A stretch of 64,000 nucleotides of DNA, taken from NCBI GenBank assembly GCA_900549485.1, contig UROG01000003.1, positions 1 to 64,000 of the forward strand, given 5' to 3'. Positions 25,180 through 33,966 of the stretch are shown here, piece after piece. The stretch comes from an uncultured Eubacteriales bacterium. GTDB taxonomy: Bacteria; Bacillota; Clostridia; Oscillospirales; Oscillospiraceae. The position numbers were made by a program, and so were the translations under genes. How positions within the stretch are numbered: position 1 is the first letter of the stretch; each line of letters opens with the position of its first letter. Under the pieces are notes generated by a model, which ran no database searches, was not told the DNA's origin, and saw only the letters and a list, made by a program, of their open reading frames with translations.

Positions 25180-25214
25180 AAGAGTTAAGAGTAAAGAGTG
25201 GAGAGTGGAGAGGG
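25180..25214 (-). repeat. Heptamer repeats upstream of gyrB
   Basis: Five consecutive units alternating AGAGTTA, AGAGTAA and AGAGTGG (plus-strand reading) lie ten bases upstream of the gyrB start codon, in the leader of the gene. They belong to the dispersed 7-base family. Confidence 0.6.
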
Positions 25215-25331
25215 TATCTCCGCTTTATCACCCAAATATTCTTTTATCTTTTCTCCTTATCGAGTTTTACTTTTTTCAGCGAAATTATTTGACTGCCGGA
25301 ACATATACGGATCAGAATTTTTCCGTTCAGC

Positions 25332-25607
25332 TTATAAAAAAATCTCTCCGGCTTTATTGAGGTTTTCCGCCCGCCTGAGCAGAGTGGATACAGCCATCTG
25401 GCTGAGATAGAGCTTTTTTATCCCGCCTGCCTCGGTCACTACGTAGGATTTTGGAATATCCTCCGCCGCGTTTATGACCTGTCCGGCTTTTTCGGCCGCG
25501 CTGAGATATTTTCTTGTTATGTGCGACTGAGAGGTGATGTCAAGATCGAATATGCCGATTATTTCCCTCTCGTCGATAACCGTGCCTTTTCCGATGTGAA
25601 TATACAT
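25332..25607 (-). CDS. remB: RemB-like DUF370 regulatory protein (extracellular matrix regulator family)
   Basis: 91 residues. The sequence (MYIHIGKGTVIDEREIIGIF, then DLDITSQSHITRKYLSAAEK) matches the RemA/RemB (YaaB) family, small DNA-binding proteins; in Bacillus, RemA activates biofilm-matrix genes. Its position between recF and gyrB is the same as that of yaaB in Bacillus. The second half (SYVVTEAGGIKKLYLSQMA) is the hydrophobic core region of this family. Whether it controls a matrix here is not visible. Confidence 0.85.
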   Translation of the reverse strand: MYIHIGKGTVIDEREIIGIFDLDITSQSHITRKYLSAAEKAGQVINAAEDIPKSYVVTEAGGIKKLYLSQMAVSTLLRRAENLNKAGEIFL

Positions 25608-25623
25608 AGTACAATATACAATA

Positions 25624-25688
25624 TAGAGTGGAGAGTTAAGAGTTGAGATGTTGAGCCGCTCACGCGGCGATTCAACTCCTCACTCTAT
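25624..25688. repeat. Compound heptamer-hairpin-heptamer repeat between recF and remB
   Basis: AGAGTGG/AGAGTTA/AGAGTTG units, then GATGTTGA and the hairpin GCCGC-TCAC-GCGGC (about 25654-25667), then inverse units ACTCCTCACTC. The whole segment can fold on itself. The same layout (GATGTTG, then a GCCGC hairpin, then CACTCCTCA) recurs at 49015-49062. Confidence 0.65.
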
Positions 25689-26785
25689 CTGGTTTTCCCT
25701 TTTTCCACAAATATGACCTTCCCGCCTGTGCGGGATGAGATGCCCTCGTCCTCGCAGCAGCTTATGAGCGTCTGCCCGCCGCCTATGCGGTTGAGTACAA
25801 ATTCCTGCCGCTTTGCGTCAAGCTCCGACAGCACATCGTCCAGAAGCAATATCGGATACTCTCCCGTTTCCCTGAGAAAAATCTCCCGCTCGGCAAGCTT
25901 TACTGACAGCGCCGCCGTCCTCGTCTGCCCCTGAGAGGCAAACGCACGTGCGGGAGAGCCGTTTATAAATATCTCAAGATCGTCCTTATGCGCGCCGGTC
26001 AGGCACTGTCCGCTGTCAAGCTCCGCCTGCCGGTGCTTCTCCTGGTGGGCGCATATCTCAAAATATATATTCTTTGACGGCGCGGATGTATCGCTCACTG
26101 TGCTGACGGTTTTATAGCCTATCTCCAGCTTCTCGCCGTTTCCGGAAAATTCCGCGTGGATCGGCGCCGCCGTCTCGTTGAGCCGTGCGGCAAACGCGGC
26201 GCGGTAGCGGATTATCTGCGCGCCCGTTCTCGCCATGCCGTCTGAGAAATCATCCAGTGTTTCAAGCAGCGCGGGCTTTTCGCGCCAATCCTTCAATATC
26301 CGCGTTTTATGCTCGTAAAATCTGTTGAACTGCGAAAGAAGCTCGGCATATCTCGGGCGGATCTGGCTTATCGCGTTATCAAGAAGCTTTCTTCTCACCG
26401 CCGCCCCGTCCTTTATAAGGTTGAGATCGTCCGGACAGAACAGCACTGCGTTCATCGTTTCCGAAAGCTCCCCCGCCGTCTTTTTCACGCCGTTGACCGT
26501 GATTCTTTTCGGCTGTCCCGGGTGCAGCAGCAATCTGACCGTCTGCTCCCTGCCGTGACTGTACACATCCGCGAGTATTTCCGCGTCGGAAAAATCAAAG
26601 CCGACAAGCTCCCTGTCTAAGCGGCTCCGGAAGCTTCTCCCGCAGGAGAGCATGTATACCGCCTCTAAAAGATTCGTCTTGCCCTGGGCATTGCGTCCGG
26701 TTATGACATTTGTACCCGGCGAAAGCTCCACCGACGCAAATTCATAATTGCGCCAGCCCTGAAGGGCGATTCTGTCAACCCTCAT
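25685..26785 (-). CDS. recF: DNA replication and repair protein RecF
   Basis: 366 residues. RecF loads RecA at gaps as part of RecFOR repair. An SMC-like ATPase: Walker A in GRNAQGKTNLLEAVY near residue 32, the signature FASQGQTRTAALSVKLAE near 275, and Walker B LLLDDVLSELDAKRQ near 310. It starts with MRVDRIALQGWRNYE, the usual N-terminus, and overlaps yaaA by eleven bases. It is part of the dnaA-dnaN-yaaA-recF-gyrB operon. Confidence 0.96.
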   Translation of the reverse strand: MRVDRIALQGWRNYEFASVELSPGTNVITGRNAQGKTNLLEAVYMLSCGRSFRSRLDRELVGFDFSDAEILADVYSHGREQTVRLLLHPGQPKRITVNGVKKTAGELSETMNAVLFCPDDLNLIKDGAAVRRKLLDNAISQIRPRYAELLSQFNRFYEHKTRILKDWREKPALLETLDDFSDGMARTGAQIIRYRAAFAARLNETAAPIHAEFSGNGEKLEIGYKTVSTVSDTSAPSKNIYFEICAHQEKHRQAELDSGQCLTGAHKDDLEIFINGSPARAFASQGQTRTAALSVKLAEREIFLRETGEYPILLLDDVLSELDAKRQEFVLNRIGGGQTLISCCEDEGISSRTGGKVIFVEKGKTR

Positions 26786-26990
26786 ATTCTGCCGTCAGAA
26801 TTTTTCCGCCGTACTCTATCGTATCGCCCGCACGTATCTTCTTCCCGCGCATGGTGCAGACCTCTCCGTTGACCTTTACAAGACCATCTAAAATGACGTT
26901 TTTCGCCTCTCCCCCGCTCATGCACAGACCCGCGAATTTCAGAAGCGATTCAAGCTTGATAAATTCTGTATTTATAGTAATTTTTTCCAT
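26775..26990 (-). CDS. yaaA: S4-domain RNA-binding protein (YaaA/RlbA-like)
   Basis: 71 residues, essentially one S4 RNA-binding domain (IKLESLLKFAGLCMSGGEAK, then VNGEVCTMRGKKIRAGD). In Bacillus the equivalent protein, lying between dnaN and recF, has been tied to ribosome assembly. The short length, the location and the overlap with recF all fit. It is likely translated together with recF. Confidence 0.88.
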   Translation of the reverse strand: MEKITINTEFIKLESLLKFAGLCMSGGEAKNVILDGLVKVNGEVCTMRGKKIRAGDTIEYGGKILTAEYEG

Positions 26991-27041
26991 TTTTTTCGTT
27001 TTTCAAAACCCTTTCTTTCAAGTGAAAAGCTCCTCACTCGA

Positions 27042-28148
27042 TTACGCCTTCAGCCTTACCGGCAGGATCATATACGTAAACGCGTCGCTTTCGTCCTCGG
27101 CCTTTATGATGCACGGGGATGAGGGTGAGTTGATGCAGATGAGCAGCTTGTCCTTGCCGGAGGCCTTGAGCACGTCTGTCATATATCTGTTGTTGAAGCC
27201 TATTTCCATTCCGCCGCCCGTGCCGTCGCAGAAACATTCATCCTCTGCCACGCCGACGGGGTTCTGGCAGCGCAGGTATATGTACCCGTCGTTGAAGGTC
27301 ATGCGCACGGGGCTGTTGTTCTTTTCTGAGATGATGAGCGCGACGCGTTCTATTGAGGTCATAAATTCCGATTTCGACACGGTTATCTTGTGCTCAAACT
27401 CCGTCGGGATGGATTTTCTGTAATTCATGAACTCGCCTTCGAGACGGCGGCTTATAACGACCGTTCCGCCGATAGAGAACGATATGTGCTTTGCGCCGAC
27501 GTTTATATCGACGTTTCCCTCGCCTTCCGTGCATATTCTCTCAACATCCGAAAGGGACGAGCCGGGAACGACGAAGCTTGATTTTTTCAGCTTTGCATCG
27601 TTGAGCTTCTCCACCCTTTTTGCAAGGCGGTACCCGTCTACCGCGACAATTGTAAGCTCCTTTTCCTCGACCTCGAACAGAGCGCCGGTGTATATGGGTC
27701 TTACGTCCGTATCCGCAACGGCAAAAATGGTCTGGTTTATCATGCTCTTGAGTATCGCCATCGGCATGGTCATGGAGCTTCCGTTGTCGATAGTGGGTAT
27801 TTCGGGGTAATCGTCCGTGCTGATGCCCATGAATTTATATTCGTTCTTGCCGCATTTGAGGTATACGTTCTCGTTTTCATCGACGCTGAACGAAACGCGC
27901 CCATCGGGCATACGGCGGATCATTTCGCCGAACAGCCTTGCGTTTACGACGATGCTTCCGCACACGTCGATATCCGCGTCGATATCCGTATAGATACCCT
28001 TTTTGAGATCGTAGCCCGTCAGGCGCAGCGTATCGCCGGCCGTTATAAGGATACCCTCAAGCGCGGGAACGGGACTTTTTGCCGCAGTCGCTCTCGAGCA
28101 GACCGCGACAGCCTGCTGAAGCTCATATTTGTCACAAGTGAATTTCAT
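27042..28148 (-). CDS. dnaN: DNA polymerase III beta subunit (sliding clamp)
   Basis: 368 residues. The ring-forming clamp that keeps DNA polymerase on its template. Three-domain clamp fold with an N-terminus MKFTCDKYELQQAVAVCSRA; NARLFGEMIRRMPDG and TVVISRRLEGEFMNYRK are family landmarks, and the last residues YMILPVRLKA correspond to the peptide-binding end. The start at 28148 is preceded by GGAGGAAGG; an upstream extension runs into the control region. It follows dnaA on the same strand. Confidence 0.96.
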   Translation of the reverse strand: MKFTCDKYELQQAVAVCSRATAAKSPVPALEGILITAGDTLRLTGYDLKKGIYTDIDADIDVCGSIVVNARLFGEMIRRMPDGRVSFSVDENENVYLKCGKNEYKFMGISTDDYPEIPTIDNGSSMTMPMAILKSMINQTIFAVADTDVRPIYTGALFEVEEKELTIVAVDGYRLAKRVEKLNDAKLKKSSFVVPGSSLSDVERICTEGEGNVDINVGAKHISFSIGGTVVISRRLEGEFMNYRKSIPTEFEHKITVSKSEFMTSIERVALIISEKNNSPVRMTFNDGYIYLRCQNPVGVAEDECFCDGTGGGMEIGFNNRYMTDVLKASGKDKLLICINSPSSPCIIKAEDESDAFTYMILPVRLKA

Positions 28149-28284
28149 AATCCTTCCTCCGTGCGTTGTCACACAAAGCGCTTTCGCTCTGTAAGTAAGT
28201 AAATAAGTATTTTTTAGTAAAAGAATTAGTAGGCGTTTTTTTTGTTCAAAACCCGTTTCAGGCAAGAGAACGCGCCGTTTTTCG

Positions 28285-28386
28285 TGTTGAAAAAAATGTT
28301 TGTAATTTTTTGTCTTTCAACATCCGGTCCGTTCAGAAAGTTTTCAACATTGCGTCTTTGAACTTTGAACAGCCTTATGTTGAAAA
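28285..28386. other. Candidate replication-origin repeats (TTTTCAACA boxes)
   Basis: The dnaA-dnaN gap holds TTTTCAACA in either direction at 28285-28293, 28341-28349 and 28378-28386, plus CTTTCAACA at 28314-28322, about 30 bases apart. The canonical DnaA box TTATCCACA was not found. TTTTCAACA differs at two positions from TTTTCCACA-like relaxed boxes, depending on the consensus used. A/T-rich stretches with GTAAGTAAGTAAATAAGTA (about 28190-28210) lie next to the boxes, on the side nearer dnaN. The location fits an origin; the boxes are a hypothesis. Confidence 0.4.
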
Positions 28387-28400
28387 ATCGGGCAGCCAGA

Positions 28401-29705
28401 TCAGCTGTTGATATTGCCGGTGATGTCCCTTATCGTAGCCGCCATTTCCGTTCCGTTTTTCAGAAGATCCTCTACCTTGCGTATCGAGGAGAGGACTGTC
28501 GTGTGGTTTCTGTCGCCGCAGCTTGCGCCGATGTCCTTCAACGACATATTCGTGAGCGAGCGCATGAGGTACATCGCCACCTGCCGCGCCATCGTCGGAT
28601 TTTTGGAGCGGGACTGACCTGTAAGCTCATCCTCCCTTATATTATAATATCTTGCACACTCACGTATGATCTCATCGGGCTTAGGGATATATTCGCCGTC
28701 GCGTATCACGTCGTTTATGGCGCGCTGTACGGAATCTATCGTTATCACCTCGTCAAGTATCTCCTTATACGCGGTGAGCTTTTTTATAACGCCCTCAAGC
28801 TGGCGGATGTTCGCGGTTATCTTTTCCGCGATGTATACCACCGCCTCGTCCGACAGCACAAGACCCAGCTGAGAGGCCTTGTTGCGTGTGATCGCCATTC
28901 TTGTCTCCACGTCGGGCGGCTGGATATCCGCCATAAGTCCGCCCTCAAAGCGGGTGAGCAGACGGTCGTCCAGCAGGCTCATCTCCATCGGCGGTCGGTC
29001 GGAGGTAATGACTATCTGGTGTCCGGCCTCGTAGATGTTGTTGAAGGTGTGGAAAAATTCGTTCTGCGTCTGCTGCTTGCCGGCAATGAACTGAATATCG
29101 TCCACAAGGAACAGGTCTGCGTTTCTGTATTTCGTGCGGAACTCCTCCGCCGTGCCGTCGCGTATCGAGCGCACCATGTTGTTCGTGAATTCATCGCCCT
29201 TGATATAGACGATTTTTTTACCCGGCGTTTTTTCGTGGATATACTGCCCTATCGCCAGCAGAAGATGCGTTTTGCCAAGACCGGAGTTGCCGTATATGAA
29301 AAGCGGGTTGTAGGCCTGTCCCGGCTTTTCCGCCACGGCCATTGCCGCCGCGTGGGCGAATTTGTTTGAGGTGCCGACGATAAAGCGGTCAAAGGTGTAT
29401 CCGGCGGTCTCGGGCAGGGAATTGTCCGACTTCTCGGTCTTGACATAATCGTTTATCTCGTCTCCGGCAAGAACTACGATGTCAAAATCGGCAGAGAAAA
29501 GGTAATTGAGGGCTTCCTTTATAAGAGAGGTGTATCTGCTGTCTATAACGTCGCGCTTGAAGTCGTTCGAGGTATGGATGACAAAACGGCTGTCGTCCAT
29601 CTCCACCGGCTCACAGTCGGAGAACCATGTCTGAAGCGCGGATTCATTCATTTTTCCGGCAAGAAATTTAATGATCTCCTGCCAAAGATCGTTGAGTGAA
29701 TTCAT
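28401..29705 (-). CDS. dnaA: Chromosomal replication initiator DnaA
   Basis: 434 residues. Opens the origin and loads the helicase. Domain I (LNDLWQEIIKFLAGKMNESA) at the start, AAA+ motifs GNSGLGKTHLLLAIG near residue 135 and LFLVDDIQFIAG near 195, and a C-terminal DNA-binding domain with the DnaA signature GDRNHTTVLSSIRKVEDLL near 410. The start at 29705 gives the standard N-terminus behind CCGGAGGTTATATAT. A consensus promoter lies about 50 bases upstream. First gene of the replication operon. Confidence 0.97.
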   Translation of the reverse strand: MNSLNDLWQEIIKFLAGKMNESALQTWFSDCEPVEMDDSRFVIHTSNDFKRDVIDSRYTSLIKEALNYLFSADFDIVVLAGDEINDYVKTEKSDNSLPETAGYTFDRFIVGTSNKFAHAAAMAVAEKPGQAYNPLFIYGNSGLGKTHLLLAIGQYIHEKTPGKKIVYIKGDEFTNNMVRSIRDGTAEEFRTKYRNADLFLVDDIQFIAGKQQTQNEFFHTFNNIYEAGHQIVITSDRPPMEMSLLDDRLLTRFEGGLMADIQPPDVETRMAITRNKASQLGLVLSDEAVVYIAEKITANIRQLEGVIKKLTAYKEILDEVITIDSVQRAINDVIRDGEYIPKPDEIIRECARYYNIREDELTGQSRSKNPTMARQVAMYLMRSLTNMSLKDIGASCGDRNHTTVLSSIRKVEDLLKNGTEMAATIRDITGNINS

Positions 29706-29728
29706 ATATATAACCTCCGGAAAACACA

Positions 29729-29785
29729 CGGAAAATCTGTCATACCAAATCAATTAAGTATAGCAGATTTTCCGCCTTTTTTCAA
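29729..29785 (-). promoter_or_regulatory. dnaA promoter with a perfect 11-base inverted repeat
   Basis: On the minus strand TTGAAA (29785-29780) and TATACT (29762-29757), separated by 17 bases, form a near-consensus sigma-A promoter. CGGAAAATCTG (29729-29739, plus reading) and CAGATTTTCCG (29764-29774) are perfect inverted copies: one lies in the promoter spacer, the other about 20 bases downstream of the -10 box. The arrangement suits an operator for a dimer or a regulatory hairpin, for instance autoregulation. Confidence 0.65.
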
Positions 29786-29829
29786 GATATAAATATAATA
29801 TAGAAGATGTTGTGATTATAACAGAATAT

Positions 29830-29895
29830 GTGCGCAAAAGCAAACCCCCGCGCACGGAAAAATGTTTGCTTTTCTTAACATCTTTGTGATATACT
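29830..29895 (+). promoter_or_regulatory. Promoter and interleaved inverted repeats before the C69 peptidase gene
   Basis: TTGCTT (29866-29871) and TATACT (29890-29895), 18 bases apart, form a plausible promoter. Two perfect inverted pairs interlock around the -35 box: GTGCGC/GCGCAC (29830-29835, 29850-29855) and AAAAGCAAAC/GTTTGCTTTT (29836-29845, 29864-29873). They cannot all pair at once without a pseudoknot. They may be regulator sites shared with dnaA. Confidence 0.45.
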
Positions 29896-29931
29896 TTGTG
29901 TTTATAAAAGTTACTTACGGAGAACGGAAAA

Positions 29932-31209
29932 ATGTGCGATACTCTCGGCTTTACGAAGGACGGACGGCTGCTTTTTGCCAAGAACAGCGACAGAAGTCCC
30001 AATGAAGTGCAGATAATCGAATATCACGATGCGCTCATGCATTTTGACACGGATCTTGTTATCGGATATTCGCGCAAAAAGCCGGCGGCGCATGAAAGAA
30101 GAGCCGTGCAGCGCACGACCTATTTAGATGTAGATCAGGTCAAGGAGACGCACGCGGTCCTGCTTTCGCGTCCGCAGTGGATGTGGGGCGCGGAGATGGG
30201 CGTGAACGACTGCGGCGTGTGCATAGGCAACGAGGCCGTGTTCACAAAGGGCGGTTACGGCAGGGACGCTCTTACCGGCATGGATCTTCTCCGCCTTGCG
30301 CTTGAAAGAAGCGAAAGCGCCGCGCAGGCGCTTGAATGTATCATTGAAAATCTTGAAAAGTACGGTCAGGGCGGCAGCTGCGGCTATGACCATGAGTTTT
30401 ATTATAACAATTCCTTTCTTATAGGCGATACGGAAAAATTATACGTGCTCGAGACCTTCCATAAAGAATGGGCATGGAAGGGGTACGACCGAGCTACCAT
30501 CTCCAACCGTCTTACCCTTGGCAGCGATGCCGACGCATACTCCGGCGAAAGACTTGATTTTAAAAAGGCTCATTCCGACTTTATTTTTTCAACGTTTTCC
30601 TGTGCGGACAGACGCCGCGCCATTACCGGGAAAATGCTTGAAAGCGCGGAAAATGCGGGGGATATGATGTCGGCGCTTCGTGCGCATGACGCAAAGGCTC
30701 CCTTTGCTTCGGGCAGCGTTTCAAGCCCGTGTATGCACTTCGGGGGATTGGTTGGAGACCATACGACGCAGTCCATGGTTGCGGACGTGACAAAGGACAG
30801 AACGATCCTGTGGCTCACAGGCTCATCCTGCCCGTGCGTGTCGCTTTTCAAGCCGTGGCTGTTCGGCAGCAAGCCGGTATGTCCGGTGTTCTACGAAAAC
30901 GACACCGGCAGTGAATATTATTGGCGGAAAAGCGAAAAATTCCGCCGCTCGCTCATAGGGAAGAGGCTTCCGGCGGAGTATTATGCCGAGCGCGATGAGA
31001 TACAGAGCGGATGGATAGCCCTTGCGGAAAGCTGCGCCGCGGCGGATTTTACGCAGCTTAGCGGTATGTGCATAGAGCAGGAGCGGGAATTTTTTGCAAA
31101 GTGGGGAAGATACGGCTTTCCCGCGGCCGTCTGCCCTCCGGGCTTCAGAAGCCGCTGGGCGGAAAAAAACAAGGTATTTGAAAGGGAAAGCTCAGATTTT
31201 GGGCTTTGA
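29932..31209 (+). CDS. Peptidase C69/secernin-like N-terminal-nucleophile hydrolase
   Basis: 425 residues. The protein begins MCDTLGFTKDGRLLFAKNSD: Cys2 is the expected nucleophile after removal of Met1, and KNSDRSPNE is the family's second landmark. GVNDCGVCIGNEAVFTK and GGSCGYDHEFYYNNSFLIGD follow. Members include dipeptidases of lactobacilli and secernins. No signal peptide. The 18-base gap to the aminotransferase gene suggests an operon for handling amino acids released from peptides. Substrate is not assignable. Confidence 0.85.
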   Translation: MCDTLGFTKDGRLLFAKNSDRSPNEVQIIEYHDALMHFDTDLVIGYSRKKPAAHERRAVQRTTYLDVDQVKETHAVLLSRPQWMWGAEMGVNDCGVCIGNEAVFTKGGYGRDALTGMDLLRLALERSESAAQALECIIENLEKYGQGGSCGYDHEFYYNNSFLIGDTEKLYVLETFHKEWAWKGYDRATISNRLTLGSDADAYSGERLDFKKAHSDFIFSTFSCADRRRAITGKMLESAENAGDMMSALRAHDAKAPFASGSVSSPCMHFGGLVGDHTTQSMVADVTKDRTILWLTGSSCPCVSLFKPWLFGSKPVCPVFYENDTGSEYYWRKSEKFRRSLIGKRLPAEYYAERDEIQSGWIALAESCAAADFTQLSGMCIEQEREFFAKWGRYGFPAAVCPPGFRSRWAEKNKVFERESSDFGL

Positions 31210-31226
31210 GATATGAGGTAAATATA

Positions 31227-32423
31227 ATGAAATACTCGTCAAAAATAGAAAAATGCGGTCTTTCACCTATGCGGAAGTTCAGCGGCATGGCAGACGATGC
31301 AAAGAAGCGCGGAATAAGGATATACCCGCTCAACATCGGACAGCCTGATGTAAAGACGCCGGATATATTCTTCGATACGCTCAGAAGCTTTTCCGAGCCG
31401 GTGCTTGCCTACGCGCCCTCCGACGGCATACCGGAGCTTCTGGACGCGGTGAGGGAATATTACGGCAGGATCGGCGTGAAGCTTGACAGGAAGGACATCC
31501 TTGTCGCAAGCGGCGGAAGCGAGGCGTTCCAGATGATAATGGCGTGTATTCTGGACGACGGGGACGAGATAATAATCCCTGAGCCGTTCTATCCCAACTA
31601 CGCCACCGCCGTCACGCTTGCCGGCGGCGTTATCCGCCCCGTACCCACCTCTCCCGAAAACGGCTATTTCTACGCCGACAGGAAGAATATCGAAAGGTGC
31701 ATAAACGAAAAGACCCGCGCCATATTCATAACCTCCCCCGGCAACCCGACCGGAAACGTCCTTTCACGGGACGATTTCAAGGTCATTCTCGACATTGCGA
31801 AGGAGCATGGGCTGTTCCTCGTCTGCGATGAGGTTTACAGGGAGTTCGTCTATTCCGACGAGCCGCTTCTCAGCTCATTGCAGTTTGAAGGCTACGAAGA
31901 CAACGTTATAGTGATAGACTCCGTTTCCAAGCGCTTTTCCGCTTGCGGCGCAAGAATAGGTATGGTAATATCAAAGAACGAACGGTTTATGGAGCAGGCT
32001 CTCAAATGGTGCCAGTGCCGCCTGTGCTCCGCCACCGTCGATCAGCTCGGCGCCGCCGCGCTCTATTCGCTTCCCGACGGATATTTCGACGAGGTGAAGA
32101 AGGAATATAACCGCCGCCGCGACACGATGATAAGAAAGCTGCATGAGATACCGGGCGTAAAATGCGAAACGCCCAAGGGCGCTTTCTATGTGATGGTGTC
32201 TCTGCCGGTGGACGATGCGGACAAGCTCCAGCAGTTCATGCTTACCGAGTTTGACGATAACGGAGACACGGTGCTCCTTGCCTGCGGCGAGCCGTTCTAT
32301 GCCACGCCCGGCAAGGGCAGGAACGAGGTGCGCCTTGCGTACACGATCTGCTGCGAGGACATAGAGCGCGCAATAGATATTCTGAAAAAGGCGATTGAGA
32401 AGTATAACTCCTCACTTTTATAA
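31227..32423 (+). CDS. Class I pyridoxal-phosphate aminotransferase
   Basis: 398 residues, fold type I. The Schiff-base lysine is in DSVSKRFSACGARIG, and FITSPGNPTGNVLSRDDF and LVCDEVYREFVY are the PLP-binding landmarks. Such enzymes (aspartate, aromatic or alanine type) move the amino group from an amino acid to 2-oxoglutarate. The start was set at MKYSSKIEKC with TGAGGTAAATATA upstream, giving an 18-base gap after the peptidase gene. The last codons before the stop (NSSLL) are encoded by a repeat unit, AACTCCTCACTTTTA. Substrate class is unclear. Confidence 0.9.
   Translation: MKYSSKIEKCGLSPMRKFSGMADDAKKRGIRIYPLNIGQPDVKTPDIFFDTLRSFSEPVLAYAPSDGIPELLDAVREYYGRIGVKLDRKDILVASGGSEAFQMIMACILDDGDEIIIPEPFYPNYATAVTLAGGVIRPVPTSPENGYFYADRKNIERCINEKTRAIFITSPGNPTGNVLSRDDFKVILDIAKEHGLFLVCDEVYREFVYSDEPLLSSLQFEGYEDNVIVIDSVSKRFSACGARIGMVISKNERFMEQALKWCQCRLCSATVDQLGAAALYSLPDGYFDEVKKEYNRRRDTMIRKLHEIPGVKCETPKGAFYVMVSLPVDDADKLQQFMLTEFDDNGDTVLLACGEPFYATPGKGRNEVRLAYTICCEDIERAIDILKKAIEKYNSSLL
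32408..32422 (-). repeat. Heptamer-type repeat overlapping the aminotransferase 3' end
   Basis: AACTCCTCACTTTTA, one copy of the inverted repeat unit, forms the last codons and most of the stop codon of the aminotransferase gene. The same string ends elements near 19485 and 19955. Confidence 0.4.
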
Positions 32424-32459
32424 AAGCTTTTCTCCCACTATTTTCTGGAGGTAATTTAC

Positions 32460-33914
32460 ATGAAGTCCGCCAACGGTATAAACCTTACGATGCTCTGCGA
32501 TTTTTATGAGCTTACCATGGGCAACGGCTATTTCAAAGAGGGTATGCAGGATATGATCACGTATTTTGACGTGTTCTACCGCGACGTACCGGATAAGGGC
32601 GGCTTTGCCATCGCCGCCGGACTTGAGCAGATAATCGACTATGTTCAGAACCTGCACTTTGACCGGGAGGATATAGAATATCTCCGCTCACGCGGCCTTT
32701 TTGACGAGGGCTTCCTGGATTACCTCAGCAATTTCAGATTCACCGGCGATATCTGGGCGGTACCGGAGGGAACGCCCATCTTCCCGAGAGAGCCGGTGAT
32801 CACCGTGCGCGCACCAGCGATACAGGCGCAGCTTCTTGAGACGTATATTCTCCTTGAGATAAATCATCAGAGCCTTATCGCAACCAAGGCGAACCGTATC
32901 TGCCGCGCTGCGGGCGGACGCGCCGTGCTGGAGTTCGGCTCACGCCGCGCACAGGGCATTGCGGGCGCGGTGACGGGCGCAAGGGCGGCGTTTATCGGCG
33001 GCTGCGCCGGTACGGCATGCACCGTCTCCGATCAGATATACGGCGTTCCGGCGGCGGGTACGATGGCGCACTCATGGGTGCAGATGTTCCCGAGTGAGTA
33101 TGACGCTTTCCTCTCCTACTGCCGGACATATCCCAACGCCGCAACGCTGCTTGTCGATACCTATGACACGCTCCGTTCGGGTGTGCCGAACGCGATACGC
33201 GCTTTCAACGAGGTTCTTAAGCCGCTTGGCATCACGAAATGCGGCATCCGCCTTGATTCGGGCGACATGGCGTATCTTACAAAAAAGGCGAGGAAGATGC
33301 TCGACGAGGCTGGCTGGACGGAGTGCGCGATAACAGTTTCAAACTCTCTCGACGAGAATATCATAACGGAGATACTCTCTCAGGGCGCGTGCATCAACTC
33401 CTTCGGCGTGGGCGAAAGGCTCATCACCTCAAGGAGCAACCCGGTGTTCGGCGGGGTATACAAGCTGTGCGCGGTGGAGGATAAGGACGGGAATATCATC
33501 CCGAAAATCAAGATAAGCGAAAACGTAGACAAGATAACGAATCCGGGCTTCAAGAAGGTATACCGCCTTTATAACCGCAGAACCGGCATGGCGGAGGCGG
33601 ATTATATCACGCTGCACGACGAGATCGTGGACGATACGAAGCCTCTTGAGCTGTGCCACCCGGTCGCCCGCTGGAAGACCAAGGTCATGGAGAATTTTGA
33701 GGCGCACGAGCTGCTTGTGCCGGTGTTCCGCGGCGGAGAGCTTGTGTATGACTGCCCCGCGCTTATCGACATAAAGCGCAGCTGTGCCTATCAGGTGAGT
33801 ACGCTCTGGCCGGAGGTCAAGCGCTTTTCAAATCCCCACGGGTATTATGTCGATCTCTCCCCGAAGCTCATGGAGCTGAAGGACGCCATGCTCAACAGCT
33901 CCCGCATTGGCTGA
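32460..33914 (+). CDS. pncB: Nicotinate phosphoribosyltransferase
   Basis: 484 residues. Joins nicotinic acid to PRPP, the first step of NAD salvage. Landmarks: MLCDFYELTMGNGYF at the start, FGSRRAQG(IAG) near residue 163, GIRLDSGDMAYLTKKARKM near 265, and a phosphate-binding GVGERLITSRSNPVFGG near 320. The length is typical of the bacterial group. GGAGGTAATTTAC precedes the start. It follows the aminotransferase after 36 bases and may share its transcript. No riboswitch was noticed upstream. Confidence 0.95.
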   Translation: MKSANGINLTMLCDFYELTMGNGYFKEGMQDMITYFDVFYRDVPDKGGFAIAAGLEQIIDYVQNLHFDREDIEYLRSRGLFDEGFLDYLSNFRFTGDIWAVPEGTPIFPREPVITVRAPAIQAQLLETYILLEINHQSLIATKANRICRAAGGRAVLEFGSRRAQGIAGAVTGARAAFIGGCAGTACTVSDQIYGVPAAGTMAHSWVQMFPSEYDAFLSYCRTYPNAATLLVDTYDTLRSGVPNAIRAFNEVLKPLGITKCGIRLDSGDMAYLTKKARKMLDEAGWTECAITVSNSLDENIITEILSQGACINSFGVGERLITSRSNPVFGGVYKLCAVEDKDGNIIPKIKISENVDKITNPGFKKVYRLYNRRTGMAEADYITLHDEIVDDTKPLELCHPVARWKTKVMENFEAHELLVPVFRGGELVYDCPALIDIKRSCAYQVSTLWPEVKRFSNPHGYYVDLSPKLMELKDAMLNSSRIG

Positions 33915-33966
33915 ACAATGCGTATACCGAATACAATTACACGCTTCTGACCGGAGGATAATAAAA

